Positions 15,526 to 25,361 are shown, counted from the stretch's first letter. The stretch is DNA of 39,469 bases from Pseudomonadota bacterium (GCA_021819245.1 JAKARI010000021.1:1-39469); one strand, 5' to 3'. Translations and numbers: made by a program. Notes: generated by a model not told the origin, from the letters alone.

Positions 15526-16809
15526 ATGGACGCGAACGAGGGGCGGCAGGGCCGGTGGTTATCATGGCGTGAGCGACGTCTCAGGGCCTGGATCGATGCA
15601 TTGCCGGCCGCCGAGCCTGGACGCGCCCTGGCGCTCCTTGCGCAGTCGGTTCGCGCCCTCAACACGACCCTTCTCGACCCGGCCACACGCATTGCATTGT
15701 TGCGCCAGTACTTGCGCTCGGCGAACGATTTTGCCGCGGCCTTGACGCGCCCAGGCGGTGAGCGTGCAAGCGCCGGATTGGCCACGATGCTCTACTCGGA
15801 GATTGCCCAGGGGTTTCAGATGGCCCTGGTCCCGGAATTGACGTCCGATGAACGGCGCATGGCCGTAGCCGGGGCGATGGAGGGCCTGTCCGAGGTCCTG
15901 CGCGCGGCCTATCGCGCCTATGTGCCGGCCCCGCCGGGGCTTTGGCGGCGTATTCACACCCTATTCGATGCGGCCGGGACGGCGACGCTCGACCTCGAGC
16001 ACCTCTATGTCCGGGTCCTGCTCATGGGCCTGTCCGATCCCTATGCCTTGCCGGAGGGCGGCCTGGACGCGGTCTGCGAGATCATCCTCGAGGTGGGTGA
16101 TCGCGCGGTCCTGGGGGAGGGGGCAGGTTTTGCGATCATGCCCGAGGCCGATCGGCCCGCCGATCCTGCGGCGCGCGAGGCCCCGCTGTATCTCGATACC
16201 ACCGCGGTGTTGTCAGAGCTTGCGCGGCTTCGTGATGGCATCCGCGCCCGCCGGCCGCTGCCGCCGCGGCTTGCCGCGCGCGTATTGCCGGATCTTGCGT
16301 TGCGGTTGTGCGCAAAGCTCGGAGAGACATGGCAGCCGGGGACCCGGCCCCGCGCCCCGCGCGTGCGTTTGCGCGGCGAGCGACTGGTCTGTCTGGGCCT
16401 TGCCAACGTGCGGCGATTGCGTGCGAGCGAGCGGTCCGAGCAGGGCCTCAGCGGTCTCGACACCCCATGGGTTGCGCTGGGAGGCGCGGCCGGTCGCCCG
16501 CGGGTGACGACCTGGACGATACACGATGCCGGGCGGTCGGGGCTGTGGCTGCGCTGCATGGACCTCGAGGGGGCCCCGCCTGCCCCCGGGACCTGGATCG
16601 GCATCAAGGACCCCTCGCAGAACGGGCGGTGGCTCGCGGCCACCGTGCGCTGGCTCAAGCGCACCCGCCCGCGCGAGTACGCCATGGGCGTGGCCGTGCT
16701 GGGAGAGGCCCAGACCGAGGCCGTTTTGCGCATCGCCCCACGGCGCGCGGCATTCGCGGCCTCGTCGGCATCGGGCCCGCCCCCGCAGGCCCGGGTCGCG
16801 CTGTCGTAA
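15526..16809 (+). CDS. Conserved hypothetical protein, possible C-terminal PilZ-like domain
   Basis: A 427-residue soluble protein without a signal peptide. The N-terminal 280 residues are mostly helical (ALPAAEPGRALALLAQSVRALN, then LLRQYLRSANDFAAAL) and resemble the helical front part of a proteobacterial family that ends in a PilZ-type barrel. The C-terminal part (about 325-410) is strand-rich: DAGRSGLWLRCMD, WIGIKDPSQNGRWLAATVRWLKR, YAMGVAVLG. I do not see the RxxxR and D/NxSxxG c-di-GMP motifs in clear form, so a nucleotide-binding role is only a guess. The start is ATG 15526 with AGAGGGA upstream. It is convergent with suhB. The family assignment is from memory. Confidence 0.6.
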   Translation: MDANEGRQGRWLSWRERRLRAWIDALPAAEPGRALALLAQSVRALNTTLLDPATRIALLRQYLRSANDFAAALTRPGGERASAGLATMLYSEIAQGFQMALVPELTSDERRMAVAGAMEGLSEVLRAAYRAYVPAPPGLWRRIHTLFDAAGTATLDLEHLYVRVLLMGLSDPYALPEGGLDAVCEIILEVGDRAVLGEGAGFAIMPEADRPADPAAREAPLYLDTTAVLSELARLRDGIRARRPLPPRLAARVLPDLALRLCAKLGETWQPGTRPRAPRVRLRGERLVCLGLANVRRLRASERSEQGLSGLDTPWVALGGAAGRPRVTTWTIHDAGRSGLWLRCMDLEGAPPAPGTWIGIKDPSQNGRWLAATVRWLKRTRPREYAMGVAVLGEAQTEAVLRIAPRRAAFAASSASGPPPQARVALS

Positions 16810-16839
16810 ATACGGCGGAGACCGCCCGCGGCGCGTTAT

Positions 16840-17634
16840 CTAATCGGTACCGTGAGGTGCCACGTCGGCGAAGGCCGTGCGCATATGGCCGTAGATGCGC
16901 GGGTTGCCGGCCAAGATGTTGCCGCTGTCGAGGGGATCGCCCTCGGTAAAAAGGTCGCTCGCAAGCCCCCCGGCCTCGCGTATGAGGAGGGCGCCTGCGG
17001 CCATGTCCCAGGGCTTGAGGCCCGTCTCCCAGAAACCGTCCAGGCGGCCACAGGCGACATAGGCCAGGTCAAGGGCCGCGGAGCCCGCACGCCGCACGCC
17101 GCTCGTCTGGCACGCCACGCGCTCGAACAGCCGTACCCATTGCGCCACCGAGTCGCTCTCGCGAAACGGGAAGCCGGTGCCGAGAAGTGCGGCGTCGAGG
17201 TCGACTGCGCGGCTTACGCGAATGCGCCTATCGTTGAGCTGCGCGCCCTCGCCGCGCGTGGCCGTGAACAGTTCGTCGCGCAGCGGGTCGAACACCACCG
17301 CCTGCTCGAGGCGGCCGCGGTGACGCAGCGCAATGGACACCGCAAATTGCGGAAAACCATGGAGAAAATTGGTGGTCCCATCGAGCGGGTCGATCACCCA
17401 TTGCCACTCGTTGCCGGCGGCCGTCCCACTTTCTTCGGCGAGAATGGCATGATCCGGGTAGGCGCCCTTCAGGGTCTCGATGATGCGTTCCTCGGCGCGC
17501 CGGTCCACCTCGGTCACGAAATCATGGCGGCTCTTGGTTTCGATGCGCAGGCGGTCGACGTCGGGCAGGGCGCGAACGATGACCGTCCCGGCGCGGCGTG
17601 CGGCCTTGACCGCGGTATTGAGCATGGGGTGCAT
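16840..17634 (-). CDS. suhB: Inositol-1-monophosphatase family protein SuhB
   Basis: A 264-residue Mg-dependent phosphatase. The metal-binding motifs are in order: the Glu of LAEESG, then DPLDGTTNF (the D-x-D-G-T signature), then WDMAAGALL near the C terminus. SuhB hydrolyses myo-inositol-1-phosphate and in E. coli also works in rRNA transcription antitermination with the Nus factors. The start is ATG 17634; ATG 17625 is a close alternative. It is divergent from trmJ, as in E. coli, with about 100 nt between them. Length and motifs are normal. Confidence 0.93.
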   Translation of the reverse strand: MHPMLNTAVKAARRAGTVIVRALPDVDRLRIETKSRHDFVTEVDRRAEERIIETLKGAYPDHAILAEESGTAAGNEWQWVIDPLDGTTNFLHGFPQFAVSIALRHRGRLEQAVVFDPLRDELFTATRGEGAQLNDRRIRVSRAVDLDAALLGTGFPFRESDSVAQWVRLFERVACQTSGVRRAGSAALDLAYVACGRLDGFWETGLKPWDMAAGALLIREAGGLASDLFTEGDPLDSGNILAGNPRIYGHMRTAFADVAPHGTD

Positions 17635-17738
17635 GGCGGCTCCCGCAAAAGGCGAGCATTGTAGCGGGCCACGGCCCCGTGTAAAAGCCGGGGCCATTGC
17701 GGGCGGGCCGCAGCCAGGATCAGGAACGAGGGTTATTT

Positions 17739-18500
17739 GTGGAGAGCATGCCGGATATTCGTATCATTCTCGTGCGGCCGCAGCACCCCGGCAATATCGG
17801 GGCGTGCGCGCGCGCCATGAAGAACATGGGCCTAAAACACCTCGTGCTGGTGGCCCCACAGCGCCTTCCGGACGACGAGGCGATGGCCCGCGCAGCCGGC
17901 GCCGGCGACATCCTGTCGGCCGCCACGATCGTGGCCGATGTCGGCGCGGCGGTGGCCGACTGCGTGTTCGTGGCCGCCACGAGTGCCCGTGCACGCACCA
18001 TTGCCTGGCCGCGCCTCGATGCCCGCGCGGCGGCCTCCGTTGCGTGCGCGCAGGCGCGGTCGGGTCCTGTGGGGATCTTGTTCGGGGCCGAGCGCACGGG
18101 GCTTACCAATGAGGAGGTGGATTACGCCCATGTCCTCGTGCAGATCCCGGTCGACCCGGGGTTTGCCTCGCTCAATCTCGCCGCCGCCGTCCAGATCCTC
18201 TGTTATGAGATCCGCTGCGCGGTTCAGGAGCCCGCGCCGGGCCCCGGGCCCGAGCCCGAACACAGGCCGGCCCCGCAAGAGGCCTTGAACGGCTTTCTTC
18301 AGCACCTGGAGCGGGTGATTACGGCAATTGGTTTCTTAAACCCCCATCACCCTCGCAAGCTCATGCGCAGGCTCACCCGGCTCTTTCGGCGCGCCCGCCC
18401 CGACGACAACGAGCTGCAGATATTGCGTGGGATTCTGAGCGCCATCGAGCACCCTTATCCCGCGCGCGGGGGGCCGCGGCCCGGGCCCGATAATACTTGA
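17739..18500 (+). CDS. trmJ: tRNA (cytidine/uridine-2'-O-)-methyltransferase TrmJ
   Basis: A 253-residue SPOUT methyltransferase. The N-terminal [34 protein letters not shown] and [22 protein letters not shown] are the three family motifs that form the trefoil-knot SAM site. A C-terminal helical extension follows after a Pro-rich linker ([15 protein letters not shown]), with [20 protein letters not shown] as in E. coli TrmJ. It methylates the ribose at position 32 of tRNAs. I chose GTG 17739 (ACGAGGG, 6 nt spacing) over ATG 17748, whose ribosome site is too close. The stop TGA (18498-18500) lies inside the IscR operator that precedes cysE. Confidence 0.92.
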   Translation: MESMPDIRIILVRPQHPGNIGACARAMKNMGLKHLVLVAPQRLPDDEAMARAAGAGDILSAATIVADVGAAVADCVFVAATSARARTIAWPRLDARAAASVACAQARSGPVGILFGAERTGLTNEEVDYAHVLVQIPVDPGFASLNLAAAVQILCYEIRCAVQEPAPGPGPEPEHRPAPQEALNGFLQHLERVITAIGFLNPHHPRKLMRRLTRLFRRARPDDNELQILRGILSAIEHPYPARGGPRPGPDNT

Positions 18501-18525
18501 CAGATTTAGTCGGAAATGGCCTAAT
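18493..18525 (+). promoter_or_regulatory. IscR type-1 operator overlapping the cysE promoter
   Basis: The 25 bases 18493-18517 fit the E. coli type-1 IscR consensus at nearly every position: the left half is ATACTTGAC, the centre AGATTT and the right half AGTCGG followed by AAAT. The mismatches are the T after the first GAC and two near the right end. The operator contains a perfect -35, TTGACA (18497-18502); a -10, CCTAAT (18520-18525), lies 17 nt further on. Binding of [2Fe-2S]-IscR here would block the polymerase. The TGA of trmJ is inside the site. A second copy lies before iscR. Confidence 0.75.
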
Positions 18526-18532
18526 GAGGACT

Positions 18533-19333
18533 ATGGGGAAGACACAAAACGACCAGACGCAGGCGGCCGCGACGGGGTATTTTGCCAGTATCTTCGCGCG
18601 TGATCCAGCGGCACGCTCGTGGTTCGATATCGTGACGCTCTACCCGGGGGTGCATGCCCTGGCGCTGCACCGGGTATCCCATGGCCTCTGGCGGCGCCGG
18701 TGGCGCTGGTTGGCGCAGGCCATAGCACGCCTGTCGCGCTTTCTGACGGGGATCGAGATCCATCCCGGGGCCCGCATCGGGCGGAGATTTTTTATAGACC
18801 ATGGGCTGGGGGTGGTCATCGGCGAGACTGCTGAGGTCGGCGATGATTGCACCTTATACCAGGGGGTCACGCTCGGCGGCACGAGCTGGCAGCGCGAGAA
18901 GCGCCATCCGACGCTTGGCAACAATGTCGTGGTCGGGGCCGGGGCCAAGGTTCTGGGGCCGATCACGGTGGGCGATGGGGCGCGCATCGGGTCGAACTCG
19001 GTGGTGGTAAAGGACGTCCCGGCGGGGGCCACGGTGGTGGGGATCCCCGGCCGCCTGGTGGTCAAGCGGGGTGCGCGTGAACGGTCGCGGGCGGCCCTCG
19101 CTCAGCGCATCGGCTTTGAGGCCTATGGCCAGGCCGCGCAGATGCCCGATCCGGTGGCGCAGGCCATCGACCGTGTCCTCGATCATCTCGAGGGGGTCGA
19201 CCGGCGCATCGAGCAGCTATGCGGGGAATTGCGTGAGGCCGGGGTGCCATTGGGCGCGCCTGCCGGCGATGGGGCGGCGCCGGGAGGGGACGCGACCGTA
19301 CCACGACACCATACGGGAGCCGATAATAGTTGA
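18533..19333 (+). CDS. cysE: Serine O-acetyltransferase CysE
   Basis: A 266-residue acetyltransferase. The N-terminal helical part has [20 protein letters not shown] and [11 protein letters not shown], and the left-handed beta-helix runs from [19 protein letters not shown] through [22 protein letters not shown] to [11 protein letters not shown]. The catalytic His-Asp pair is in this family. It makes O-acetylserine from serine and acetyl-CoA, the precursor of the cysteine that IscS uses as sulfur source. ATG 18533 lies 7 nt after the -10, so the message should be leaderless; ATG 18524 would overlap the -10. The C-terminal 60 residues carry a helical stretch and a Gly/Ala-rich tail. Its position just before iscR and the IscR operator place it in the Isc regulon. 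Confidence 0.93.
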   Translation: MGKTQNDQTQAAATGYFASIFARDPAARSWFDIVTLYPGVHALALHRVSHGLWRRRWRWLAQAIARLSRFLTGIEIHPGARIGRRFFIDHGLGVVIGETAEVGDDCTLYQGVTLGGTSWQREKRHPTLGNNVVVGAGAKVLGPITVGDGARIGSNSVVVKDVPAGATVVGIPGRLVVKRGARERSRAALAQRIGFEAYGQAAQMPDPVAQAIDRVLDHLEGVDRRIEQLCGELREAGVPLGAPAGDGAAPGGDATVPRHHTGADNS

Positions 19334-19350
19334 CTAAATTACTAAGGTAT
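19326..19350 (+). promoter_or_regulatory. IscR type-1 operator of the isc operon
   Basis: The left half ATAGTTGACT, centre AAATT and right half ending AAGGTAT fit the E. coli type-1 consensus with two mismatches in the right AGTC. The -35 TTGACT (19330-19335) is inside the site, and the cysE stop TGA (19331-19333) is too. The -10 is unclear. The leader to iscR is about 30 nt and carries CGAGGG. Autorepression of iscR by its [2Fe-2S] form is the known E. coli scheme and is expected here. Confidence 0.8.
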
Positions 19351-19388
19351 GACACAGTACGCATGGTACACGATGCCCCGAGGGCCTT

Positions 19389-19892
19389 ATGAAACTGACA
19401 ACCAAGGGACGCTACGCGGTGACCGCCATGCTTGATCTTGCCGTGCATCAGCATCACGACACGGTGGCGTTGGCGGATATCGCCGCGCGCCAGGGGATCT
19501 CGCTATCCTATCTCGAGCAGCTGTTTGCCAAGTTGCGGCGTAAGGGGCTCGTTGCGAGCGTGCGCGGCCCGGGGGGTGGCTATAGTCTGGCGCTCCCGGC
19601 CTCGCGGATCTCGGTGGCGCAGGTGGTCATGGCCATAAACGAGAATATCGACGCCACCCGCTGCGGGGGCGAGAAGAATTGCCATGGCGAAGAGCGGTGC
19701 CTGACCCATCAATTGTGGACCGAGCTCAGCCGGCGAATTTACGAGTTCTTGGACGGCATCACGCTTGCCACCCTGGTATCGGAACCGGAGGTGCAGGAGG
19801 TGGTGATGCGCCAGGCCAAACGGCCCAAGGCCGGGTTGTCGATCACTACAAGCGGGAATGGGAGCAAGTATGAGAAAGCCGATCTATCTTGA
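19389..19892 (+). CDS. iscR: Fe-S cluster sensing repressor IscR
   Basis: A 167-residue Rrf2-family regulator. The N-terminal winged helix ([38 protein letters not shown]) is followed by Cys 92, 98 and 104 and His 107, exactly the [2Fe-2S] ligands of E. coli IscR. Holo-IscR represses the isc operon; apo-IscR acts at type-2 sites. ATG 19389 is preceded by CGAGGG. The gene overlaps the start of iscS by 23 nt. The C-terminal 25 residues ([15 protein letters not shown]...) are variable. Confidence 0.97.
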   Translation: MKLTTKGRYAVTAMLDLAVHQHHDTVALADIAARQGISLSYLEQLFAKLRRKGLVASVRGPGGGYSLALPASRISVAQVVMAINENIDATRCGGEKNCHGEERCLTHQLWTELSRRIYEFLDGITLATLVSEPEVQEVVMRQAKRPKAGLSITTSGNGSKYEKADLS

Positions 19893-21084
19893 TTATTCGG
19901 CGACCACCCCGGTGGATCCGCGGGTGGCGGAGGTCATGTGCCGCTACCTCACCATGGAGGGCGATTTCGGAAACCCGGCATCACGTTCGCACGCATTCGG
20001 CTGGGAGGCCGAGAAGGCCGTCGAGCGCGCCCGCAGCGAGGTCGCGGCCCTGATCCATGCCGATCCCAAGGAGATCGTCTGGACCTCCGGGGCGACCGAG
20101 TCCGACAATCTCGCCTTGAAGGGCGCGGCGCACTTTTATCAGTCCAAGGGTCGGCACATCATCACCGTCAAGACCGAACACAAGGCCATTCTCGATACCG
20201 CGCGCCAGCTCGAGCGCGAGGGTTTCGAGGTGACCTATCTGGATCCGGAGCCGGATGGTCTTCTGGATCTGGGCAAGCTCGAGGCGGCGCTGCGCACAGA
20301 CACCATTCTCGTGTCGGTCATGCACGTCAACAATGAGATCGGCGTGATTCAGGATCTCGCGGCCATCGGCCGCATGCTCAGGCCGCGCGGCATCCTCTTT
20401 CATTCGGATGCGGCGCAGAGCGCCGGCAAGATCCCGATTGATGTCGGTGCCCTCGGGGTCGATCTTTTGTCGCTGAGCGCGCACAAGGTCTATGGCCCCA
20501 AGGGCATAGGCGCGCTTTATGTGCGGCGCAAGCCGCGGGTGCGTCTGGAGGCGCAGATGCACGGCGGCGGACACGAGCGCGGGATGCGCTCGGGCACGCT
20601 TGCCACCCATCAGATTGTGGGCATGGGAGAGGCCTTTAGGCTCGCGCGCGAGGAGATGGAGGCCGAGGCGACGCGCCTGAAGGGCCTGCGTACGCGCCTG
20701 CTCGAGGGGTTGGCGGACATCGAGGAGGTGTATGTCAACGGCGATCTGGAGCGGCGTATCCCCGGTAATCTCAATATCAGTTTCAATTTCGTGGAGGGCG
20801 AGTCGCTGATCATGGCGCTCAAGGAACTCGCGGTCTCATCGGGGTCGGCATGTACGTCGGCGAGCCTCGAGCCGTCCTATGTCCTGCGCGCCCTGGGGCG
20901 TAACGACGAACTCGCGCACAGCTCGATCCGTTTCACGATGGGGCGGTTTACGACCGAAGAGGATGTGGAATATACGATACGGCTGCTGCACGACAAGATC
21001 GGCCGGCTGCGTGAGCTCTCCCCCTTGTGGGAGATGTACAAAGACGGGGTCGACCTCAATTCTGTCCAGTGGGCGGCCCATTAG
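19870..21084 (+). CDS. iscS: Cysteine desulfurase IscS
   Basis: A 404-residue PLP enzyme aligning end to end with E. coli IscS. PLP-binding Lys 206 is in [12 protein letters not shown] and the catalytic, persulfide-carrying Cys 328 is in [15 protein letters not shown]; both numbers match E. coli. It takes sulfur from cysteine and hands it to IscU and to tRNA-thiolation enzymes. The start is ATG 19870 ([19 protein letters not shown]), behind GGGAGCAAGT inside the iscR end. The earlier ATG 19858 is less likely. Confidence 0.98.
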   Translation: MRKPIYLDYSATTPVDPRVAEVMCRYLTMEGDFGNPASRSHAFGWEAEKAVERARSEVAALIHADPKEIVWTSGATESDNLALKGAAHFYQSKGRHIITVKTEHKAILDTARQLEREGFEVTYLDPEPDGLLDLGKLEAALRTDTILVSVMHVNNEIGVIQDLAAIGRMLRPRGILFHSDAAQSAGKIPIDVGALGVDLLSLSAHKVYGPKGIGALYVRRKPRVRLEAQMHGGGHERGMRSGTLATHQIVGMGEAFRLAREEMEAEATRLKGLRTRLLEGLADIEEVYVNGDLERRIPGNLNISFNFVEGESLIMALKELAVSSGSACTSASLEPSYVLRALGRNDELAHSSIRFTMGRFTTEEDVEYTIRLLHDKIGRLRELSPLWEMYKDGVDLNSVQWAAH

Positions 21085-21113
21085 CAGGTGTGGTTTGAGT
21101 ACGGGAGAAAGAC

Positions 21114-21518
21114 ATGGCATACGGTAGCAAGGTACTGGATCACTACGAGAATCCGCGCAATGTCGGATCGTTTGACAAGGCCGACCCCACGGTCGGCACC
21201 GGTATGGTGGGGGCGCCGGCATGCGGGGATGTGATGAGGCTTCAGATACGGGTCAATGACCAGGGCGTGATCGAAGAGGCGCGTTTTAAGACCTACGGTT
21301 GCGGCAGTGCGATTGCCTCGAGTTCGCTTTTGACAGAATGGGTCAAGGGCAAGACCCTGGAAGAGGCGGGGCAGATCAAGAATACCGATATCGCCGAGGA
21401 GTTGGCGCTGCCGCCGGTCAAGATCCATTGTTCGGTATTGGCCGAGGACGCCATCAAGGCGGCGATCGCGGATTATCGCAAGAAGGCCGGCAAGGACGAG
21501 AACGTCGACGCGGCCTAG
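21114..21518 (+). CDS. iscU: Fe-S cluster scaffold IscU
   Basis: A 134-residue scaffold protein. The three cluster ligands are Cys 37 (APACGD), Cys 63 (YGCGSA) and Cys 106 (HCSVLAEDA), with Asp 39. The LPPVK motif recognised by HscA is at 99-103. IscU assembles [2Fe-2S] clusters from IscS sulfur and passes them on with the aid of HscA/HscB. The start is ATG 21114, behind GGGAGAAAG, 29 nt after iscS. Confidence 0.98.
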   Translation: MAYGSKVLDHYENPRNVGSFDKADPTVGTGMVGAPACGDVMRLQIRVNDQGVIEEARFKTYGCGSAIASSSLLTEWVKGKTLEEAGQIKNTDIAEELALPPVKIHCSVLAEDAIKAAIADYRKKAGKDENVDAA

Positions 21519-21532
21519 GGGAGGGTGGGGCT

Positions 21533-21856
21533 ATGGCGGTAACGCTGACGGAAAACGCCGCGCGGCACGTGCGGCGCTCATTGGACAAACGCGGACACGG
21601 CGCGGGTCTGCGTCTGGGTGTGCGCACCAGCGGGTGTTCGGGCATGGCCTATGTCCTCGAGTACGCCGATCAGGTCGCCCCGGAAGACAGTGTCTTCGAG
21701 AGCCACGGGATCAAGGTGCTGGTGGACCCCAAGAGCCTCGTCTATCTCGACGGCACGATCCTCGACTATACCCGCGAGGGACTCAACGAGGGGTTCCGGT
21801 TCCAGAACCCCAATCAGAAGGAGACATGCGGCTGCGGCGAGAGCTTCAGCGTCTAG
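21533..21856 (+). CDS. iscA: A-type Fe-S carrier IscA
   Basis: A 107-residue HesB/IscA protein with Cys 35 (TSGCSGM), Cys 99 and Cys 101 (ETCGCGES), the same positions as in E. coli. A-type carriers receive clusters and deliver them to target proteins, notably for [4Fe-4S] maturation. ATG 21533 has a GGGAGGGTGGGG site and lies 14 nt after iscU. Confidence 0.97.
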   Translation: MAVTLTENAARHVRRSLDKRGHGAGLRLGVRTSGCSGMAYVLEYADQVAPEDSVFESHGIKVLVDPKSLVYLDGTILDYTREGLNEGFRFQNPNQKETCGCGESFSV

Positions 21857-21872
21857 CCTCAGGGAGTCCGGT

Positions 21873-22391
21873 ATGGCGCGTAATTATTTCGATCTGTTCG
21901 GCCTGCCGGCGCAATTTGATGTCGATCCAGGCGATCTGGCCGCGCGTCATCGGGAGCGCATTCGCATCTGGCACCCGGACCGGTACGTCCGGGGGACGAG
22001 CGAGGAGCGTCGGCGCGCGATTGCCATGAGCGCCGATCTCAATGACGGCCTGAAGGTCCTGCGCGATCCGGTATCGCGCGCCCGCCACCTGCTCGCCCTG
22101 CGCGGGGTCTCGACCGATGAGGAGACCGATACCGCCATGGACGGGGACTTTCTGATGGAACAAATGGTCTGGCGCGAACGCCTGGAGGAGGCCGCCGGGC
22201 GTGCCCGCGAGGTCGCGGCGCTGGCCGACGAGGTGGCCGCAAACCGTGCCGCCAGGCAGGCGCGTCTGGCCTCCGCCCTGGGGGGCGGCGAGGCCGCCGA
22301 TCTGGGCCGGGCGCGTGCGCTCGTGCGCGAACTGCAATTTCTCGAGCGCTTCCTGCGGGAACTCGATGATGCCCTGACCGAGGCCCTCTAG
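21873..22391 (+). CDS. hscB: J-domain co-chaperone HscB
   Basis: A 172-residue protein starting MARNYFDLFGLPAQFDVD, the usual HscB beginning. The HPD triad of the J domain is in IRIWHPDRY, and the C-terminal three-helix bundle that binds IscU begins around residue 85 (DGDFLMEQMVWRERLEEA). HscB brings IscU to HscA and stimulates its ATPase. The stop is followed directly by the hscA ATG with no gap. Confidence 0.95.
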   Translation: MARNYFDLFGLPAQFDVDPGDLAARHRERIRIWHPDRYVRGTSEERRRAIAMSADLNDGLKVLRDPVSRARHLLALRGVSTDEETDTAMDGDFLMEQMVWRERLEEAAGRAREVAALADEVAANRAARQARLASALGGGEAADLGRARALVRELQFLERFLRELDDALTEAL

Positions 22392-24233
22392 ATGGCCTTG
22401 CTTCAGATCAGCGAACCCGGACAGACGCCCGCCCCGCATACCCGGCGGTTCGTCGCGGGAATCGATCTCGGAACCACCAATTCCCTGATCGCCACAGTGC
22501 GTGACGGCGAGGTGTTGGTCCTGCCGGATGCCGCAGGCGAGGTGCTTTTGCCATCGGTGGTGCGATTCCATGCCGATGGCCGCGTGACCGTCGGGCGCAT
22601 GGCCCAGGACGCCGAGGTCACAGACCCCCTCAATACCATTGCCTCGGTCAAGCGGCTCATGGGGCGCGGGCGCGAGGATGTTGAGGAGAGCCCCTATCAG
22701 CTCGCGCCCGGCACCGGGGGTATGGTGCGGATCGAGACCATAGCCGGCGACAAGACGCCGGTGGAGGTCTCCGCGCACATTCTTGGCGCCCTGAAGGCGC
22801 GCCTGGAGGAGACCCTCGGGGGCGCGCTTTCGGGGGCGGTGATTACGGTACCGGCCTATTTCGACGAGGCCCAGCGGCAGGCGACCAAGGACGCCGCACG
22901 GCTTGCGGGTATCGAGGTCTTGCGGCTTCTCAACGAGCCTACGGCGGCGGCCGTGGCCTATGGCCTGGACCGTAACCCCGAGGGGCTCTACTGTGTCTAC
23001 GATCTGGGCGGCGGCACCTTCGATGTCTCGCTTTTGCGGCTCTCGCAGGGGGTCTTCGAGGTGTTGGCCACCGGCGGGGACGCGGCACTCGGGGGTGATG
23101 ACATGGATGCCGCAGTCGTGGCCCTATGGACGGCGCGCGGGGCGCAGGCGGGGACGCCCGAGGAGCAGCGTAGGCTCGTGCGCCTGGCGCGCAGCGCGCG
23201 CGAGCGGTTGACCACCGCGACCGAGACCGAAGTCGACGCAGCACCCCTCTATTCCGGTCGCCTGACGCGTGCCGACCTCGATGCCGCCATCGACCCCTTG
23301 ATAGAGCGCACGCTCGTGGCCTGCCGCCGGGTCTTGAAAGATGCCGGCGTGCCGATCGCGGATATCGGTGCCGTGGTGCTGGTGGGGGGGGCGACCCGCA
23401 CCCCGCGGGTCCGCGAGCGCGTCGGTACGCTGTTTCGCAAGGCCCCTTTGCATGATATCGATCCCGATCGCGTGGTCGCAGTCGGGGCGGCGCGCCAGGC
23501 GGATCTGCTGGCCGGCAACGACGGCGCCGCCGACATGCTGTTGCTCGATGTGATCCCGCTGTCGCTGGGCATCGAGATCATGGGCGGGCTGAGCGAAAAG
23601 ATCATCCCCCGCAACTCGCCTATCCCGGCCTCGCGCGCTCAGGAGTTCACGACTTACAAAGACGGCCAGCAGGCGCTCGCCATCCATGTCGTGCAAGGCG
23701 AGCGCGATCTCGTGGCCGATTGCCGGTCATTGGCGCGCTTCGAGCTGCGCGGCATCCCGCCCATGGTGGCGGGTGCGGCGCGTATCCGGGTCACGTTTCA
23801 GGTGGATGCCGACGGGCTTTTGAATGTCTCTGCGCGCGAGACGACCTCGGGCGTCGAGAGCGCCGTGGCGGTCAGGCCCTCGTTTGGATTGTCGGATGCC
23901 GAGATCGAGCGCATGCTCAAAGAGTCGATCGCAAGCGCCGAATCGGATGCCGCCCTGCGTTCGCTGCGCGAACAGCAGGTCGAGGCCGATCGCATGATGG
24001 AGGCGGTGGATGCGGCGCTCGCCGCCGACCCCGATCTCTTGGCAGACGGCGAGCGCGAGGTGATTGCCGCGCATTTGGCTGCACTGAAGACGGCGCGTGA
24101 TGGCGGCGATGGGCAGCGGATACGCGAGGCGATCGCGGCGCTCGACCGGGCGAGCGCGGACTTTGCGGCCCGGCGCATGGATGCGGGGCTTGCCCGCGCC
24201 ATGAAGGGCCGCTCGATCACGGAGTTTCCGTGA
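22392..24233 (+). CDS. hscA: Hsp70-type chaperone HscA
   Basis: A 613-residue Hsp70 homologue. The ATPase domain shows [62 protein letters not shown] and [14 protein letters not shown]; the substrate-binding domain follows from about 380 ([16 protein letters not shown]). It is the specialised chaperone that binds the LPPVK motif of IscU and promotes cluster transfer. Short C-terminal lid, as in the family. The stop shares its A with the ATG of fdx. Confidence 0.97.
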   Translation: MALLQISEPGQTPAPHTRRFVAGIDLGTTNSLIATVRDGEVLVLPDAAGEVLLPSVVRFHADGRVTVGRMAQDAEVTDPLNTIASVKRLMGRGREDVEESPYQLAPGTGGMVRIETIAGDKTPVEVSAHILGALKARLEETLGGALSGAVITVPAYFDEAQRQATKDAARLAGIEVLRLLNEPTAAAVAYGLDRNPEGLYCVYDLGGGTFDVSLLRLSQGVFEVLATGGDAALGGDDMDAAVVALWTARGAQAGTPEEQRRLVRLARSARERLTTATETEVDAAPLYSGRLTRADLDAAIDPLIERTLVACRRVLKDAGVPIADIGAVVLVGGATRTPRVRERVGTLFRKAPLHDIDPDRVVAVGAARQADLLAGNDGAADMLLLDVIPLSLGIEIMGGLSEKIIPRNSPIPASRAQEFTTYKDGQQALAIHVVQGERDLVADCRSLARFELRGIPPMVAGAARIRVTFQVDADGLLNVSARETTSGVESAVAVRPSFGLSDAEIERMLKESIASAESDAALRSLREQQVEADRMMEAVDAALAADPDLLADGEREVIAAHLAALKTARDGGDGQRIREAIAALDRASADFAARRMDAGLARAMKGRSITEFP

Positions 24234-24574
24234 TGCCGCACATCCGGGTCCTGCCGCATGCCGAGATCTGTCCGGAGGGGGCGGATATCGAGGGGCCGGA
24301 AGGGATGAGCATCTGCGATGCCCTGCTCAGTGGGGGGATCGCGATCGAGCATGCCTGCGAGAAGGCCTGCGCATGCACGACCTGCCATGTGCTCGTACGC
24401 CGGGGCTATGAGGCGTTGGCCCCGGCCTCCGAAAAGGAGGAAGACCTGCTCGACAAGGCCTGGGGTCTCGAGCCCGACTCGCGCTTGAGCTGCCAGGCCA
24501 AGATCCCCAAGGGTGAGGATCTGGTCATCGAAATACCAAAATACACCATCAATATGGTGTCGGAAGGTCATTGA
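24233..24574 (+). CDS. fdx: ISC-type [2Fe-2S] ferredoxin
   Basis: A 113-residue adrenodoxin-like ferredoxin. The ligands are Cys 42, 48, 51 and 87 in HACEKACACTTC and SRLSCQ; an extra Cys 46 is also typical. It supplies electrons for cluster assembly on IscU. The start ATG 24233 overlaps the hscA stop by one base. The C-terminal PKYTINMVSEGH resembles E. coli Fdx. Confidence 0.96.
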   Translation: MPHIRVLPHAEICPEGADIEGPEGMSICDALLSGGIAIEHACEKACACTTCHVLVRRGYEALAPASEKEEDLLDKAWGLEPDSRLSCQAKIPKGEDLVIEIPKYTINMVSEGH

Positions 24575-24587
24575 CGGAGGATAATCC

Positions 24588-24794
24588 ATGGGTCTCAAAT
24601 GGCGTGATGCCGAAGAGATCGCCATCCTTTTGGCAGAGCAGTATCCCGAGGTCGATCCGCGCTCTATCCGTTATACGGACCTGCACCGCTGGGTCCTGGG
24701 CCTCGATGACTTCGCCGACGACGCCGCGCGTTCCGGCGAAAAGCTCCTCGAGGCGATTCAGATGGCATGGATCGAGGAGGTAGACGGCGATTAG
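24588..24794 (+). CDS. iscX: Fe-S assembly protein IscX
   Basis: A 68-residue acidic protein matching IscX/Yfh[20 protein letters not shown] at the start, then the central [15 protein letters not shown]. IscX binds IscS and iron and tunes its activity. It lies 13 nt after fdx behind a GGAGGATAA site and closes the isc operon. Confidence 0.95.
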   Translation: MGLKWRDAEEIAILLAEQYPEVDPRSIRYTDLHRWVLGLDDFADDAARSGEKLLEAIQMAWIEEVDGD

Positions 24795-24846
24795 CGGCGA
24801 ACAGCCGCGGTGCGCGGGCCTGCGCCAGGGATTGGGTCGGGGGAAA

Positions 24847-24875
24847 TTGCCGCGCCGCCGCCAAGGCGCTAGAAT
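24847..24875 (+). promoter_or_regulatory. Promoter of ndk
   Basis: TTGCCG (24847-24852) and TAGAAT (24870-24875) are 17 nt apart. The -10 is bracketed by GGCGC and GCGCC, forming a small inverted repeat. A leader of about 35 nt precedes the ndk ATG at 24917. This gives ndk and the genes after it a start independent of the isc operon. Confidence 0.65.
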
Positions 24876-24916
24876 GCGCCGGTTTCGGTCAGTATCCCAT
24901 CAATCAAGGAACAGGC

Positions 24917-25348
24917 ATGGCCATTGAACGCACGCTCTCTATCGTGAAACCCGACGCCGTAGGCAAAAATGCCATCGGAGCCATCTATGACCGCTTCGAG
25001 AAGGCCGGATTGCGTATTGTCGCCGCGCGCATGATGCATCTCACCCGGGCGCAGGCCGAGGGCTTCTATGCCGTACATAAGGGGCGGCCGTTCTTCAATG
25101 ATCTGGTGGCCTTCATGAGCTCGGGTCCGGTCATGATTCAGGTGCTCGAGGGGGACAATGCCATCGCCAAGAACCGCGAGGTCATGGGCGCGACCAACCC
25201 CAGCGCCGCGGCCAAAGGCACCGTGCGCGCGGATTTCGCGACCAGCATCGATGAAAACGCGGTGCACGGCTCCGACGGCCCGGACACGGCGCGCGCCGAG
25301 ATCCATTACTTTTTTGCCGACACCGATATCTGTCCGCGCACCCGCTAG
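24917..25348 (+). CDS. ndk: Nucleoside diphosphate kinase
   Basis: A 143-residue enzyme, the length of the E. coli protein. It begins [12 protein letters not shown]; the phospho-acceptor His 117 is in NAVHGSDG. It equilibrates NTP and NDP pools with ATP. The start is ATG 24917, behind AAGGAACAGGC. It is the first gene of the ndk-rlmN-pilW-rodZ-ispG series. Confidence 0.98.
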   Translation: MAIERTLSIVKPDAVGKNAIGAIYDRFEKAGLRIVAARMMHLTRAQAEGFYAVHKGRPFFNDLVAFMSSGPVMIQVLEGDNAIAKNREVMGATNPSAAAKGTVRADFATSIDENAVHGSDGPDTARAEIHYFFADTDICPRTR

Positions 25349-25361
25349 GGAGGATGATCTG
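25348..25361 (+). promoter_or_regulatory. Ribosome site that decides an unusual CTG start of rlmN
   Basis: GGGAGG (25348-25353) lies 5 nt before CTG 25359. In the rlmN frame there is no ATG, GTG or TTG between the ndk stop and the conserved VNLLGL motif. An ATG at 25354 is in another frame and ends after 11 codons. Confidence 0.55.
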
